Assembly (NCBI GenBank): GCA_045538735.1
Contig: JAZSRY010000025.1
Coordinates: 1 to 20,071 of the forward strand
Source: SIG459 sp045538735
GTDB lineage: Bacteria; Bacillota; Clostridia; Oscillospirales; Oscillospiraceae
Direction: 5' to 3'
DNA: 20,071 nucleotides
This document shows positions 1 through 6,927 of the stretch, piece by piece (the first letter of the stretch is position 1; every line of letters begins with the position of its first letter). A program made the translations under genes and the position numbers. The notes beneath the pieces were generated by a model that worked only from the letters and a program-made list of their open reading frames with translations, made no database searches and was not told where the DNA came from.

Positions 1-71
1 TAGGCGTGGGTAAACATGGTCTTACGGCCATGAATATCGGTACGCAGGGTATTTCTTGCTAAAAACACATC
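1..71. other. Unplaced sequence at window edge, possible chimeric join
   Basis: These bases should encode the middle of RpoD if the sequence were contiguous, but no frame reads as sigma factor region 3. On the plus strand positions 3-62 are open and end in TAA at 60-62. On the minus strand the same stretch is also fully open (reading ...ARNTLRTDIHGRKTMFTHA toward base 1). I do not recognise either peptide. The usage (cgt, acc, ggc, ctg) differs slightly from the neighbouring genes. The simplest reading is an assembly or library artefact at a contig end. A real rearrangement that truncated rpoD is possible but unlikely, because rpoD is essential. Confidence 0.4.
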
Positions 72-290
72 ATGGGAGCTGGCAGCGCAGCTGAGCACGC
101 TGCTGCCCACAGAGGGGAAGAGGTTCTTCGCCTGCGCTTCGGCCTTGAGGACGGACGCACCCGCACCCTCGAAGAGGTCGGCAAGGAGTTCAATGTCACC
201 CGTGAGCGCATCCGTCAGATCGAAGCCAAGGCTCTCAGAAAGCTCCGTCACCCCTCCAGAAGCAAAAAGCTCCGCGACTTCCTCAACTAA
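72..290 (+). CDS. rpoD: RNA polymerase primary sigma factor RpoD, C-terminal fragment (region 4)
   Basis: Primary sigma-70 factor, which directs core RNA polymerase to -35/-10 promoters. Only the last 58 or so codons are recognisable: EEVLRLRFGL, then the helix-turn-helix GKEFNVTRERIRQIEAKAL and the end LRHPSRSKKLRDFLN, which is canonical region 4.2 (the -35 binding helix). Homology starts around base 117. Before that, the ATG frame (MGAGSAAEHAAAHR) is not sigma-like, while the next frame reads QLSTLLPTE at 88-114, which resembles the expected lead-in to region 4. This suggests a single-base deletion near the G run at 114-117. The ATG at 72 is therefore almost certainly not a real start; full-length RpoD is about 350-400 residues or more. 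Terminator at 301-335. Confidence 0.9.
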   Translation: MGAGSAAEHAAAHRGEEVLRLRFGLEDGRTRTLEEVGKEFNVTRERIRQIEAKALRKLRHPSRSKKLRDFLN

Positions 291-300
291 AAAATATTCA

Positions 301-335
301 AAAAGCTCACCGCAAGACCTGCGGTGAGCTTTTTT
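301..335 (+). terminator. Intrinsic terminator of rpoD
   Basis: The arms AAAAGCTCACCGCA (301-314) and TGCGGTGAGCTTTT (320-333) pair perfectly around the 5-base loop AGACC, followed by a T run. It starts 10 bases after the rpoD stop codon. Confidence 0.92.
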
Positions 336-336
336 A

Positions 337-366
337 TTGACAGCTTTTTATCTTTCGTCTTATAAT
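337..366 (+). promoter_or_regulatory. Consensus sigma-A promoter for the AraC-family gene
   Basis: TTGACA at 337-342 and TATAAT at 361-366 are exact consensus hexamers separated by 18 bases. The start of transcription should lie near 373, giving a leader of about 70 bases before the ATG at 442. It begins one base after the rpoD terminator. Confidence 0.85.
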
Positions 367-441
367 AACTATAAGACAAAATTGCATTTTTTGCTGTTTT
401 ATCCCACAGAACAAATGCTATATATGGGAGAAAATCATCTT

Positions 442-1365
442 ATGAAGATTCATCAGATAAGTGAACTTAACATTGACCGCAACGGCCTTGAATATCTTGA
501 TCAGCTTAGTCCCGAATTTCCTGTTGCCATATTCCACGATGAATCGGATAGGCTCACAAACGGTTGTATACGCTGGCACTGGCATCCTCAGCTCGAAATC
601 GTTCTGGCGGAAAATGATCTGGAAATAGACTCTTCCGAAGATCCCATACTGCTGAAGAAGGGCGATGCCGCCCTGATCAATGCAGGTCAGCTTCATATGT
701 TCAGGAGCATAAACGGCTCCGAAGAAATCTCCAGCTTTGTTATGCTCTTCTCCCCCGAATTTATTGCTGACCCGGATTCGCTTATATACAACAAATATAT
801 TCGCCCTCTCACGGAAAACCCCAGACTTTCTATTATTGTCCTTAGAGGCGATAAGGAAGAAGCGGATATTATTGAGCTTTTCAGGGACTGTATAAGAATA
901 TACATTGAAAGCGCGGAAGGCGGGGAGCTTCTTCTCAGAAACCGTCTCAGTGAGCTTTGGCTGAAACTCGTACTTAATATAGAAAAATATCCCCTGAGCA
1001 ACTGCACAAGGCAAAACCGCCAGAGCCAGTTCCGTCTCAAGCAGATGCTCAGCTACATACGCCTGAACTATATGAACAACATCACTCTCGAGGATATTGC
1101 CAATGCTGCCATGGTTAGCAAGAGCGAGTGCCTTCGCTGCTTCCGCAGCCGCTTTGATGTGACCCCCATCCAGTATCTCATCCAGTGCCGCCTTGAAATG
1201 TCCCGCCATCTGCTTGACAGTACAAACCTGAGCGTGAAGGAGATAGCCGCAAAATGCGGCTTTGAAGATGCGGGCTATTTCGGCAGACTCTTCCGAAAAC
1301 GCTGCGGCATGCCCCCCGCCGCCTACAGAGCTCGGCTTTTAAGCCAGGGAGAAATAATTATTTGA
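442..1365 (+). CDS. AraC-family transcriptional regulator with N-terminal cupin domain
   Basis: DNA-binding regulator of 307 residues, a usual length for the family. The N-terminal part (about 25-110) looks like an AraC-type cupin sensor: HWHPQLEI at 46-53, an LKKGDAALINAGQLHMF segment at 71-87, and a SPEF motif after it. The C-terminal 100 residues carry the double helix-turn-helix of HTH_18: ITLEDIANAAMVSKSECLRCF for the first and VKEIAAKCGFEDAGYFGRLF for the second, ending PPAAYRAR. Start: in-frame ATGs exist at 415, 424 and 442. I chose 442 (MKIHQISEL) because GGGAG at 426-430 sits 11 bases upstream. The oxidoreductase gene begins 59 bases downstream on the same strand and is the obvious candidate target. 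The ligand is unknown; many cupin AraC regulators respond to sugars or small metabolites. Confidence 0.9.
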   Translation: MKIHQISELNIDRNGLEYLDQLSPEFPVAIFHDESDRLTNGCIRWHWHPQLEIVLAENDLEIDSSEDPILLKKGDAALINAGQLHMFRSINGSEEISSFVMLFSPEFIADPDSLIYNKYIRPLTENPRLSIIVLRGDKEEADIIELFRDCIRIYIESAEGGELLLRNRLSELWLKLVLNIEKYPLSNCTRQNRQSQFRLKQMLSYIRLNYMNNITLEDIANAAMVSKSECLRCFRSRFDVTPIQYLIQCRLEMSRHLLDSTNLSVKEIAAKCGFEDAGYFGRLFRKRCGMPPAAYRARLLSQGEIII

Positions 1366-1390
1366 AATAAGCTTCCTGCTCTGATAAAAT
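1362..1390 (+). promoter_or_regulatory. Putative promoter of the flavin/Fe-S oxidoreductase gene
   Basis: TTGAAA at 1362-1367, overlapping the stop codon of the upstream regulator, and TAAAAT at 1385-1390, spaced by 17 bases. It suggests the oxidoreductase can be transcribed independently of the regulator gene, although readthrough is also possible because no terminator lies between them. Confidence 0.6.
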
Positions 1391-1424
1391 TTGATTGATA
1401 ATATATTGAAAGGCGGTTTCAACC

Positions 1425-3380
1425 ATGCCTGAAGTTTATAAAAGCGAATATCCCGCTCTCTGTTCATACCTTAAGGTGGGAAAGCGCACATTGAGAAACC
1501 GTATGTGTTCCGCTCCCATGGGCTTTCCCGACCTCACCGAGGACGGCTGCATCACAGACGGTGCAATAGCCTTTTATGAGCAGCGCGCAAAGGGCGGCGC
1601 CGCAATCGTAACGGTAAGCGAAGCCTGCGTTGACTATGCCCACGGCAAAAGCCACGGCAGGCTCATAAATCTCACGAATCCCGGAGTTTTGGCAAACCTC
1701 ACCAATCTTGCCCGAGCCATCAAGCGCCACGGCGCCCTTGCAAGCATTGAGCTTAACCACGCAGGTATGCTCTCCGACTTTGATGTTGTTGCCGATGAGA
1801 GAAAGGGAGACAGCAACTTCCACTATGGCCCCGTTGACTGCGTAGTCAACAACACGGAAGTTCGGGCAATGACAAAGGATATGATTGCGGAAACCGTTGA
1901 AAAATGGGCAAAGGGCGCTGCTCTCTGCAAAAAGGCGGGCTTTGACATGGTGATGATACATGCAGGTCACGGCTGGCTCATTCATCAGTTTCTCTCCCCC
2001 CTCACCAACACCCGCAGCGACGAATACGGCGGCTGCCTTGAAAACCGCGCCCGTCTTGCCATAGAAATTATCGACGCCGTAAGAAGAGAAGTGGGAAAAG
2101 GCTTCCCCATCGAAGTGCGCTTTTCCGCAATGGAAAAGGCCGAAGGCGGAGTCACTTTGGAAAGCGCCATTGCCTTTGCCAAGCTTATTGAGGACAAGGT
2201 GGATATTCTCCATGTAAGCGCAGGCGGCGAGCCCGACTTCGGAGTGACCCATCCTTCCATGTTCCGCGAAAAGGGCTGCAATGTTCACTATGCCGCTGAA
2301 ATAAAAAAGCACGTAAAAATCCCCGTTGCCACCGTCGGCGCGCTGGGCGATGTCGGACTTATGGAGGACATCATTTCCTCCGGCAAGGCGGACATAGTAT
2401 GTATGGCAAGAGCCCTGCTTGCCGACCCCTATCTCCCCAAAAAGGTGGAGCAAAACCGCACGGACGAAATTCGCCCCTGCCTGCGCTGCTTTGTCTGCCA
2501 CGCTGAGCGTATGCTCACCCAGACAAGAGTTTGCGCCGTCAATCCCGTCATTGGCCGCGAATACGAAGCCCGCTTCATCCCCCCTGCCCCCGAATCCAAA
2601 AAGGTTCTCATCGCAGGCGGCGGCCCGGGAGGACTGCAGTGTGCCCTCACCGCTGCGGAAAGAGGCCACAAGGTGACTCTCTGCGAGGCAAGCGATGCCC
2701 TCGGCGGCAACTTCAAATGCGAATACAATGTTACCTTTAAGTCTGCCTTCCCCAAGTATGTTGAGGTTATGGCAAGAATTTTGGAGCGCAAGGGCGTTGA
2801 AATAAGGCTCTCTACCCCTGTCACTCCCGAATTTGTCCGCAACTTTGCCCCCGATGCTTTGATGGTGGCTGTGGGCTCTGTTTCCGCCCTGCCCCCCATC
2901 CCCGGCATTGACAGCGAAAAAGTCATCCCCGCCACCGCCCTTGACACAAGAGAGGGCGAGATAGGCCACCGGGTGGCCGTTCTGGGCGGCGGTCTTGTGG
3001 GCTGCGAAAGCGGTCTGCACCTTGCTATGCGAGGTCACGATGTGACGATTATCGAAATGGGCGGCTCCCTCGCCCCGGACGCCAATCCCCGTCACCGCCC
3101 ACTGCTTATGGCGGAGCTTGATAATTACACCCGTATTCTCACTTCCCACAAAGCCTCCGCAGTTACCGAAAAAGGTCTTGTGTGCATCGCTCCCGACGGC
3201 AGCGAGCTCCTCATCGAGGCGGATACCGTTCTTTGCGCAGCAGGTCTGCGCCCAAGAGAGGAAATCGTCGATTCTCTTCGCGGCAGCGCTCCCATTGTGG
3301 AGATTATAGGCGACTGCGTTGAGCCCGGCACCGTCCGCGGCGCCACCTTCCGGGGCTACCACGCGGCGCTGGATATATAA
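1425..3380 (+). CDS. NADH:flavin oxidoreductase / enoate-reductase-type Fe-S flavoenzyme (2,4-dienoyl-CoA reductase, BaiCD/BaiH-like)
   Basis: A cytoplasmic FMN-, 4Fe-4S- and FAD-dependent oxidoreductase of 651 residues that fits the dienoyl-CoA reductase/enoate reductase/BaiCD-BaiH family in length and order of domains. Residues 1-340 form an Old Yellow Enzyme TIM barrel, with the signature HAGHGWLIHQFLSP (179-192) followed by TNTRSDEYGG. Cys352, Cys355, Cys358 and Cys370 make the C-x2-C-x2-C-x11-C cluster ligand set. An FAD-binding GGGPGG lies at 398-403 and a second nucleotide-binding GGGLVG at 521-526. Enzymes of this family reduce (or, in Bai enzymes, oxidise) a C=C bond conjugated to a carbonyl. 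The substrate cannot be told from sequence. No bai genes or acyl-CoA genes are nearby, so a bile acid role is not supported. The start ATG follows AAAGGCGG at 1409-1416. It is next to an AraC-type regulator that may respond to the substrate. Confidence 0.9.
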   Translation: MPEVYKSEYPALCSYLKVGKRTLRNRMCSAPMGFPDLTEDGCITDGAIAFYEQRAKGGAAIVTVSEACVDYAHGKSHGRLINLTNPGVLANLTNLARAIKRHGALASIELNHAGMLSDFDVVADERKGDSNFHYGPVDCVVNNTEVRAMTKDMIAETVEKWAKGAALCKKAGFDMVMIHAGHGWLIHQFLSPLTNTRSDEYGGCLENRARLAIEIIDAVRREVGKGFPIEVRFSAMEKAEGGVTLESAIAFAKLIEDKVDILHVSAGGEPDFGVTHPSMFREKGCNVHYAAEIKKHVKIPVATVGALGDVGLMEDIISSGKADIVCMARALLADPYLPKKVEQNRTDEIRPCLRCFVCHAERMLTQTRVCAVNPVIGREYEARFIPPAPESKKVLIAGGGPGGLQCALTAAERGHKVTLCEASDALGGNFKCEYNVTFKSAFPKYVEVMARILERKGVEIRLSTPVTPEFVRNFAPDALMVAVGSVSALPPIPGIDSEKVIPATALDTREGEIGHRVAVLGGGLVGCESGLHLAMRGHDVTIIEMGGSLAPDANPRHRPLLMAELDNYTRILTSHKASAVTEKGLVCIAPDGSELLIEADTVLCAAGLRPREEIVDSLRGSAPIVEIIGDCVEPGTVRGATFRGYHAALDI

Positions 3381-3474
3381 ATTCCCATAACTTGCAGCGC
3401 CATGTTATTTATTATGTAATTAACGGTAGATAATCAGAGCTTCCTTTAATGCTTTTATCACCCGTTTCACACTC

Positions 3475-3579
3475 TCTGGGTAGTAATACTCCTCAAAGTT
3501 TGGCTTGTATTACCTGCAGAGCAGATATTACGATCCCGAGGTATGCAGGTTCCTCAATGCGGACAACCTTGTTGCGTGA
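3475..3579 (+). pseudogene. Decayed Rhs/YD-repeat core C-terminal fragment
   Basis: One frame, codons from 3475 to the TGA at 3577-3579, reads SG**YSSKFGLYYLQSRYYDPE then VCRFLNADNLVA-stop. GLYYLQSRYYDPExxRFxNAD is the hallmark end of the RHS-repeat-associated core domain (usual form G-Y-Y-Y-D-S-E-T-G-L-Y-Y-L-x-S-R-Y-Y-D-P-x-x-G-R-F). Here the first two Tyr codons have become TAG and TAA at 3481-3486, and the usual Gly before R-F is Cys. After NADNLVA the reading continues as TGKEILM one frame over, as if 2 bases (TG at 3577-3578) had been inserted; Rhs cores normally continue with a TG-Q motif there. No ATG or ribosome site precedes it, and no long core lies upstream, so this is a relic rather than a gene. 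Confidence 0.75.
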
Positions 3580-3596
3580 CGGGAAAGGAGATACTT

Positions 3597-4145
3597 ATGA
3601 AACTGTTTCAACTTCAGACTGACCTATTGAGATATAGATATCCCGTTATTAAAATTATCGTTTGTATACCACTGATAATTCTTATCGCATCAGGTAAGCT
3701 TGCATCTTTTTTCTCTAACCCTTTGGTGAATTTCTCTGTACGTGTGGTTGGCGTTGTTATTATGGTTGCCACTATTTTGTGTTTGTATATTTCCATAGGC
3801 GAGCTTTTCCGCACATACTCAAACCGAAAGAACAATTCCTGCAAACCCGTAAAAACTGACATGCTTTCAATAGATACCATCAAGGGGCTTGCAGAAAGAA
3901 ACCCGCAAATTGAAATTAAAGTTCAGATGTATGATAATAGGATAATAAAACTTGGTTCAAGCTCAGAGTTGAAAAGGCCAAAGTTTGTTTTAGAAGATAA
4001 GCTATACTACATAGATAAAGTGAAATATGAATCCATAGAGCCTTTTTTAGAAGCTTTACTGACGATGTTCCCCGATGGGCTTGTTCCGGTATTTCGAATT
4101 GACGGCTTTGCGGTTTCAAAAATAAAGAATCTTGATCAGTATTAA
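3597..4145 (+). CDS. Small two-helix membrane protein, candidate orphan immunity protein of an Rhs toxin
   Basis: A 182-residue protein I cannot place in a named family. Two hydrophobic segments are visible, about 14-33 (YPVIKIIVCIPLIILIASGK) and about 47-67 (RVVGVVIMVATILCLYISIGE). A soluble C-terminal part of about 110 residues follows with alternating beta/alpha character (IEIKVQMYDNRIIKL ... KLYYIDKVKYESIEPFLEALL). The ATG is preceded by AAAGGAG at 3584-3590 with 6 bases of spacing, an excellent site, so the gene looks functional. Its base composition is clearly more AT-rich than its neighbours. It begins 17 bases after the Rhs core remnant. In intact Rhs loci the toxin tip and then its immunity gene follow the core, so this position suggests an immunity protein left after loss of the toxin. 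That role is inferred from context only. Confidence 0.75.
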   Translation: MKLFQLQTDLLRYRYPVIKIIVCIPLIILIASGKLASFFSNPLVNFSVRVVGVVIMVATILCLYISIGELFRTYSNRKNNSCKPVKTDMLSIDTIKGLAERNPQIEIKVQMYDNRIIKLGSSSELKRPKFVLEDKLYYIDKVKYESIEPFLEALLTMFPDGLVPVFRIDGFAVSKIKNLDQY

Positions 4146-4222
4146 AGACCACAGAAGAGCTATGGAAATCCATTTGACTTGACTCCAATGCATTTTACTA
4201 ATAAAAAACCCGCAAAAAGGCG

Positions 4223-4261
4223 AAAAAACAAGGCAGGAGCAATGCTCCTGCCTTGTTTTTT
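4223..4261. terminator. Bidirectional terminator, 19-bp perfect palindrome
   Basis: The arms 4223-4241 and 4243-4261 are perfect reverse complements (A6, then CAAGGCAGGAGCA; TGCTCCTGCCTTG, then T6), with a single central A at 4242. Both strands give a GC-rich stem followed by a T run, so it can end the plus-strand membrane protein gene and the minus-strand ABC exporter operon. Bases 4262-4377 between it and the permease stop codon show no coding or structural feature I can support. Confidence 0.9.
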
Positions 4262-4377
4262 CATTCTTTAATTTCGGGCTGCCGTCTGCCGCTGCACAGA
4301 GTGTGTTTTATTTTTTTGTGCAGTTTTTCGGGGCGTCAATGCAATAAATAACAGGGCTTACGCCTCTATCATTATTC

Positions 4378-5985
4378 TCACAGCTTATCAAATATCTTCG
4401 CACCGCGGGTGCTGCACCATCTGTAAAGCAGCAAACTTGCGATGAGTGTCAGGACTAAGAAGCCGCCCGCCACAATATGGGCTATGTTGTGCACTCCGCT
4501 CAGCAGTGCAAAAGCCGCCACGGGCAGTATCAGAATTCCCCAGCCGCCGAAAATGGGAATGACCACAGAAAAACCCTGCTTCACAGCCTGAGTTTCGTTC
4601 TGCCATTCAAGCTTGGGAAGCTTCAGATTTCCCCAGAGGCCGATGAGAGCCAGAAGCACATTGAAGGCCTGAGGCACTATCAGCATCCATACTATCATAA
4701 GGCCAAAGGGCTTGAAAACCAGCAGACAGGCTATCTGGGCCAGAAGCATACCGGGGGCGCTTATAAGCAGATGGAGGGTCAATTTTGCCATCAGCACCTT
4801 TTTGCTTTCCACAGGCATACTCTGAACAATCCAGAGGTTCTTGCCCTCAAGGCTCACGGCACAGGCGCTAATGGTGGTCATGCCGGCAAGGACACAAAGG
4901 GCTACCACAGCAAGAGGATGGATAAGTGCCTCTATCCCGGCCATAGTCGACAACATGTCTGCAATATCCCCGCCCTTGACAAGAACTACCACAGCCAAAA
5001 TCACATTCATTATAGCACCGAGACCGCTGTTCATTATATAGGTGGAGGAGCTGAGAAATCTCGCCCATTCACGGCGAAGCAGAGCATTGAATTCCCCCTT
5101 CACCCGGGCTTCCTTGCGGACATACTTAAGCTTGGCCGCTCCGCGCTTTGTAGTGGCGGTACGAATAAAGGTCTTGGCGAGAATGATATAGGCGATAACA
5201 AAGGGCAGCACAAGGCAGACAAGCCCCGAAAGCATATGCAGCATGTTCCCCTCGCCTATGGCACTTCCCAGCCAGTAGAGAGGCAGGGCAGCACTGACGG
5301 AGTCAGCAATGGAGCCCACCTTTGCCACCAGACCCGAAAGAAGGCTGTTTATATTGGAATAGATATAGAAGTAGGCCGCCAGAAAGCAAAGGCTGAAAAC
5401 CGTGGAAACCAGAGTCTTTCTTCTCATTCTTGCGGTGAGCAGAGCCAGCAGCCAGCCGAAAAGGGAGCTTATGGCAAGGCTGAAAAAGGGCAGAGCCAAG
5501 AACACAAGCACAAAGGCCGCAGCGCCCTTCCACTCCACGGGACAGTTTATGCACCATGCGACAGCGGCGGGAGCCGCCACCAGAAGCTCAAAGCCGAAAT
5601 TGGTCAGAAGCAGACTTGCCATGCGGCTTCCCAGAATTGCGGAGGGCTTTATGGGCATGCTCAGCAGCAGCTCATTATCCCTTGCTTCAAAAAGCTGAGC
5701 CTTGGCGGTGAAAATGCTGAATATGAACATGAGCGCAAAGGCCACCATAACGGCGAAGCTGAAATAAAACCAGCTCAGACCCTCAGCGTAGAAAGCGGGA
5801 GAAAGCATAGAAAACATGGCAAAGAACATGCCGATTAATACCACGGCAAGATAGAGATACAGCACTCCAAAAAGCACTGCCCTGCCCTTGCTGCTCCCCT
5901 TGTTTTTGAATGCGCCGTTTCGCCCCGAGCCGCTGAAATAGGCAAGCCAGGACTGCATACGCACTTTTAAAAGCAGCTTAAGCAT
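4378..5985 (-). CDS. ABC exporter permease subunit
   Basis: Polytopic membrane protein of 535 residues, predicted to form the channel of an ABC-2-like exporter with the ATPase encoded just upstream. Many hydrophobic stretches are visible, roughly ten to twelve: for example AVLFGVLYLYLAVVLIGMFF and FSFAVMVAFALMFIFSIF near the N-terminus, then an internal LLSMPIKPSAILGSRM motif typical of large ABC exporter permeases, and a hydrophobic C-terminal helix pair. The start is the ATG at 5985-5983 (MLKLLLKVRMQSW), not the longer in-frame reading from 6018. GGAGG lies a few bases upstream inside the ATPase gene, and the two genes overlap by 8 bases, which implies translational coupling. The cargo is unknown; a lipid, peptide or drug efflux role is possible. 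No regulator or peptide precursor gene is adjacent. Confidence 0.85.
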   Translation of the reverse strand: MLKLLLKVRMQSWLAYFSGSGRNGAFKNKGSSKGRAVLFGVLYLYLAVVLIGMFFAMFSMLSPAFYAEGLSWFYFSFAVMVAFALMFIFSIFTAKAQLFEARDNELLLSMPIKPSAILGSRMASLLLTNFGFELLVAAPAAVAWCINCPVEWKGAAAFVLVFLALPFFSLAISSLFGWLLALLTARMRRKTLVSTVFSLCFLAAYFYIYSNINSLLSGLVAKVGSIADSVSAALPLYWLGSAIGEGNMLHMLSGLVCLVLPFVIAYIILAKTFIRTATTKRGAAKLKYVRKEARVKGEFNALLRREWARFLSSSTYIMNSGLGAIMNVILAVVVLVKGGDIADMLSTMAGIEALIHPLAVVALCVLAGMTTISACAVSLEGKNLWIVQSMPVESKKVLMAKLTLHLLISAPGMLLAQIACLLVFKPFGLMIVWMLIVPQAFNVLLALIGLWGNLKLPKLEWQNETQAVKQGFSVVIPIFGGWGILILPVAAFALLSGVHNIAHIVAGGFLVLTLIASLLLYRWCSTRGAKIFDKL

Positions 5986-6691
5986 TGTCGTCCTCCAGTT
6001 CCAGGAAGACAGCCTCAAGGCTTGTGTCGCCCTTCACTTCCTCCATACTGCCGGAGACCACAAGGCGTCCTCCTCTGATAATGGCCACCTTGTCGCAGAG
6101 CTTTTCCGCCACCTCAAGAACATGGGTGGAGAAGAAAATGGCTCCGCCACGGTCGCAGTGCTCACGCATCATGTTTTTGAGGCTGTGGGAGGCAACAGGG
6201 TCAAGACCCACAAAGGGCTCATCCATAATTATAAGCTTAGGCTCGTGGAGCCATGCGGCGATGATGGCCAGCTTCTGCTTCATACCGTGAGAGTAGGCGG
6301 AAATGGGCTGAGCAAGCTCTTCGGTGAGGCCAAAGACATCGGCATAGCGGGCGATGCGCTCTTCCCGCTGGCTCTTACCCACACCGAAAATATCCGCAAC
6401 AAAATTGAGATATTTTATGCCCGACATAAATTCGTAGAGATCGGGGTTATCGGGAATGTAGGCAATAAGACGCTTGCACTCCAGAGGTGAGCTTTTGACA
6501 GAGAGTCCGTTTATATATATCTCTCCGGTGTCGAAATCCAAAATTCCGCAGCAGGCCTTTATGGTTGTAGTCTTGCCTGCGCCGTTATGACCGATAAATG
6601 CGCATATTTCACCGGGCATAATGTGAAGACTGAGGTCATCAACCGCAGCTTTTTCCCCGTAGCGCTTTGTGAGTTTTTCAATTCGGAGCAT
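5978..6691 (-). CDS. ABC transporter ATP-binding protein
   Basis: Cytoplasmic ATPase of 237 residues powering the adjacent permease. Walker A is GHNGAGKTT (34-42), the signature is YSHGMKQKLAI, Walker B is LIIMDEPFVGLDP and the H-loop is FFSTHVLEVAEKLCD, all intact. The signature reads SHGMKQ in place of LSGGQ, as is common in ABC-2 type exporter ATPases (CcmA-like). I chose the ATG at 6691-6689 (MLRIEKLTKRYG) because GGGAGGA lies about 7 bases upstream; the longer reading from 6754 is not needed and lacks a ribosome site. The stop TAA at 5980-5978 overlaps the permease start. Confidence 0.92.
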   Translation of the reverse strand: MLRIEKLTKRYGEKAAVDDLSLHIMPGEICAFIGHNGAGKTTTIKACCGILDFDTGEIYINGLSVKSSPLECKRLIAYIPDNPDLYEFMSGIKYLNFVADIFGVGKSQREERIARYADVFGLTEELAQPISAYSHGMKQKLAIIAAWLHEPKLIIMDEPFVGLDPVASHSLKNMMREHCDRGGAIFFSTHVLEVAEKLCDKVAIIRGGRLVVSGSMEEVKGDTSLEAVFLELEDDNA

Positions 6692-6736
6692 AAAAAATTC
6701 CTCCCAGGACAGCATTAATATATTTATTCTATCCCA

Positions 6737-6767
6737 ATTAAACAGCTTCCGCAAGGTGGAATGTCAA
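6737..6767 (-). promoter_or_regulatory. Possible promoter of the ABC exporter operon
   Basis: On the minus strand TTGACA (6767-6762) is followed after 19 bases by TTTAAT (6742-6737). The spacer holds a TTCC...GGAA inverted repeat. The long spacing makes this a weak call. It is divergent from the hrcA promoter about 60 bases away. Confidence 0.4.
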
Positions 6768-6825
6768 GGACTTTTGCGTATATATTTTCTATTTATGAAC
6801 AAAGTATCAATATTTCCCTATCCCC

Positions 6826-6854
6826 TTGACAAATTGTCCTTTTGATGGTAAATT
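6826..6854 (+). promoter_or_regulatory. Sigma-A promoter of the hrcA-grpE-dnaK-dnaJ operon
   Basis: TTGACA at 6826-6831 and TAAATT at 6849-6854 with 17-base spacing. The last two bases of the -10 element are the first two of the CIRCE operator, so HrcA binding would directly block the polymerase. A short hairpin (GCAGTC 6879-6884, GACTGC 6894-6899) lies in the leader. Confidence 0.88.
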
Positions 6855-6879
6855 AGCACTCAGATAAGACGAGTGCCAG
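6853..6879 (+). promoter_or_regulatory. CIRCE operator (HrcA binding site)
   Basis: TTAGCACTC, nine bases (6862-6870), then GAGTGCCAG. The classic CIRCE is TTAGCACTC-N9-GAGTGCTAA: the left arm is exact and the right arm differs at its eighth and ninth... specifically TAA is CAG, two changes. It overlaps the -10 element and start point of the heat-shock operon. The first gene of the operon is the repressor itself, so the circuit is autoregulated. Confidence 0.95.
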
Positions 6880-6927
6880 CAGTCAAAGTTCGAGACTGCC
6901 AAAGTATTTGGATGAAAGTGAGCAGCT

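Noticed and set aside
1464..3362. 632-codon minus-strand open frame opposite the flavin/Fe-S oxidoreductase
   Set aside because: The plus-strand gene has clear OYE, Fe-S and dinucleotide motifs; the antisense reading shows no family motif.
3543..3596. Upstream ATG at 3543 as start of the small membrane protein
   Set aside because: The extra residues (MQVPQCGQPCC...) overlap the Rhs relic in another frame and lack a ribosome site, while ATG 3597 has AAAGGAG at ideal spacing.
4477..5838. 453-codon plus-strand frame opposite the ABC permease
   Set aside because: The minus strand encodes a membrane protein coupled to an ATPase; the plus reading is Gln/His/Lys-rich antisense of hydrophobic codons.
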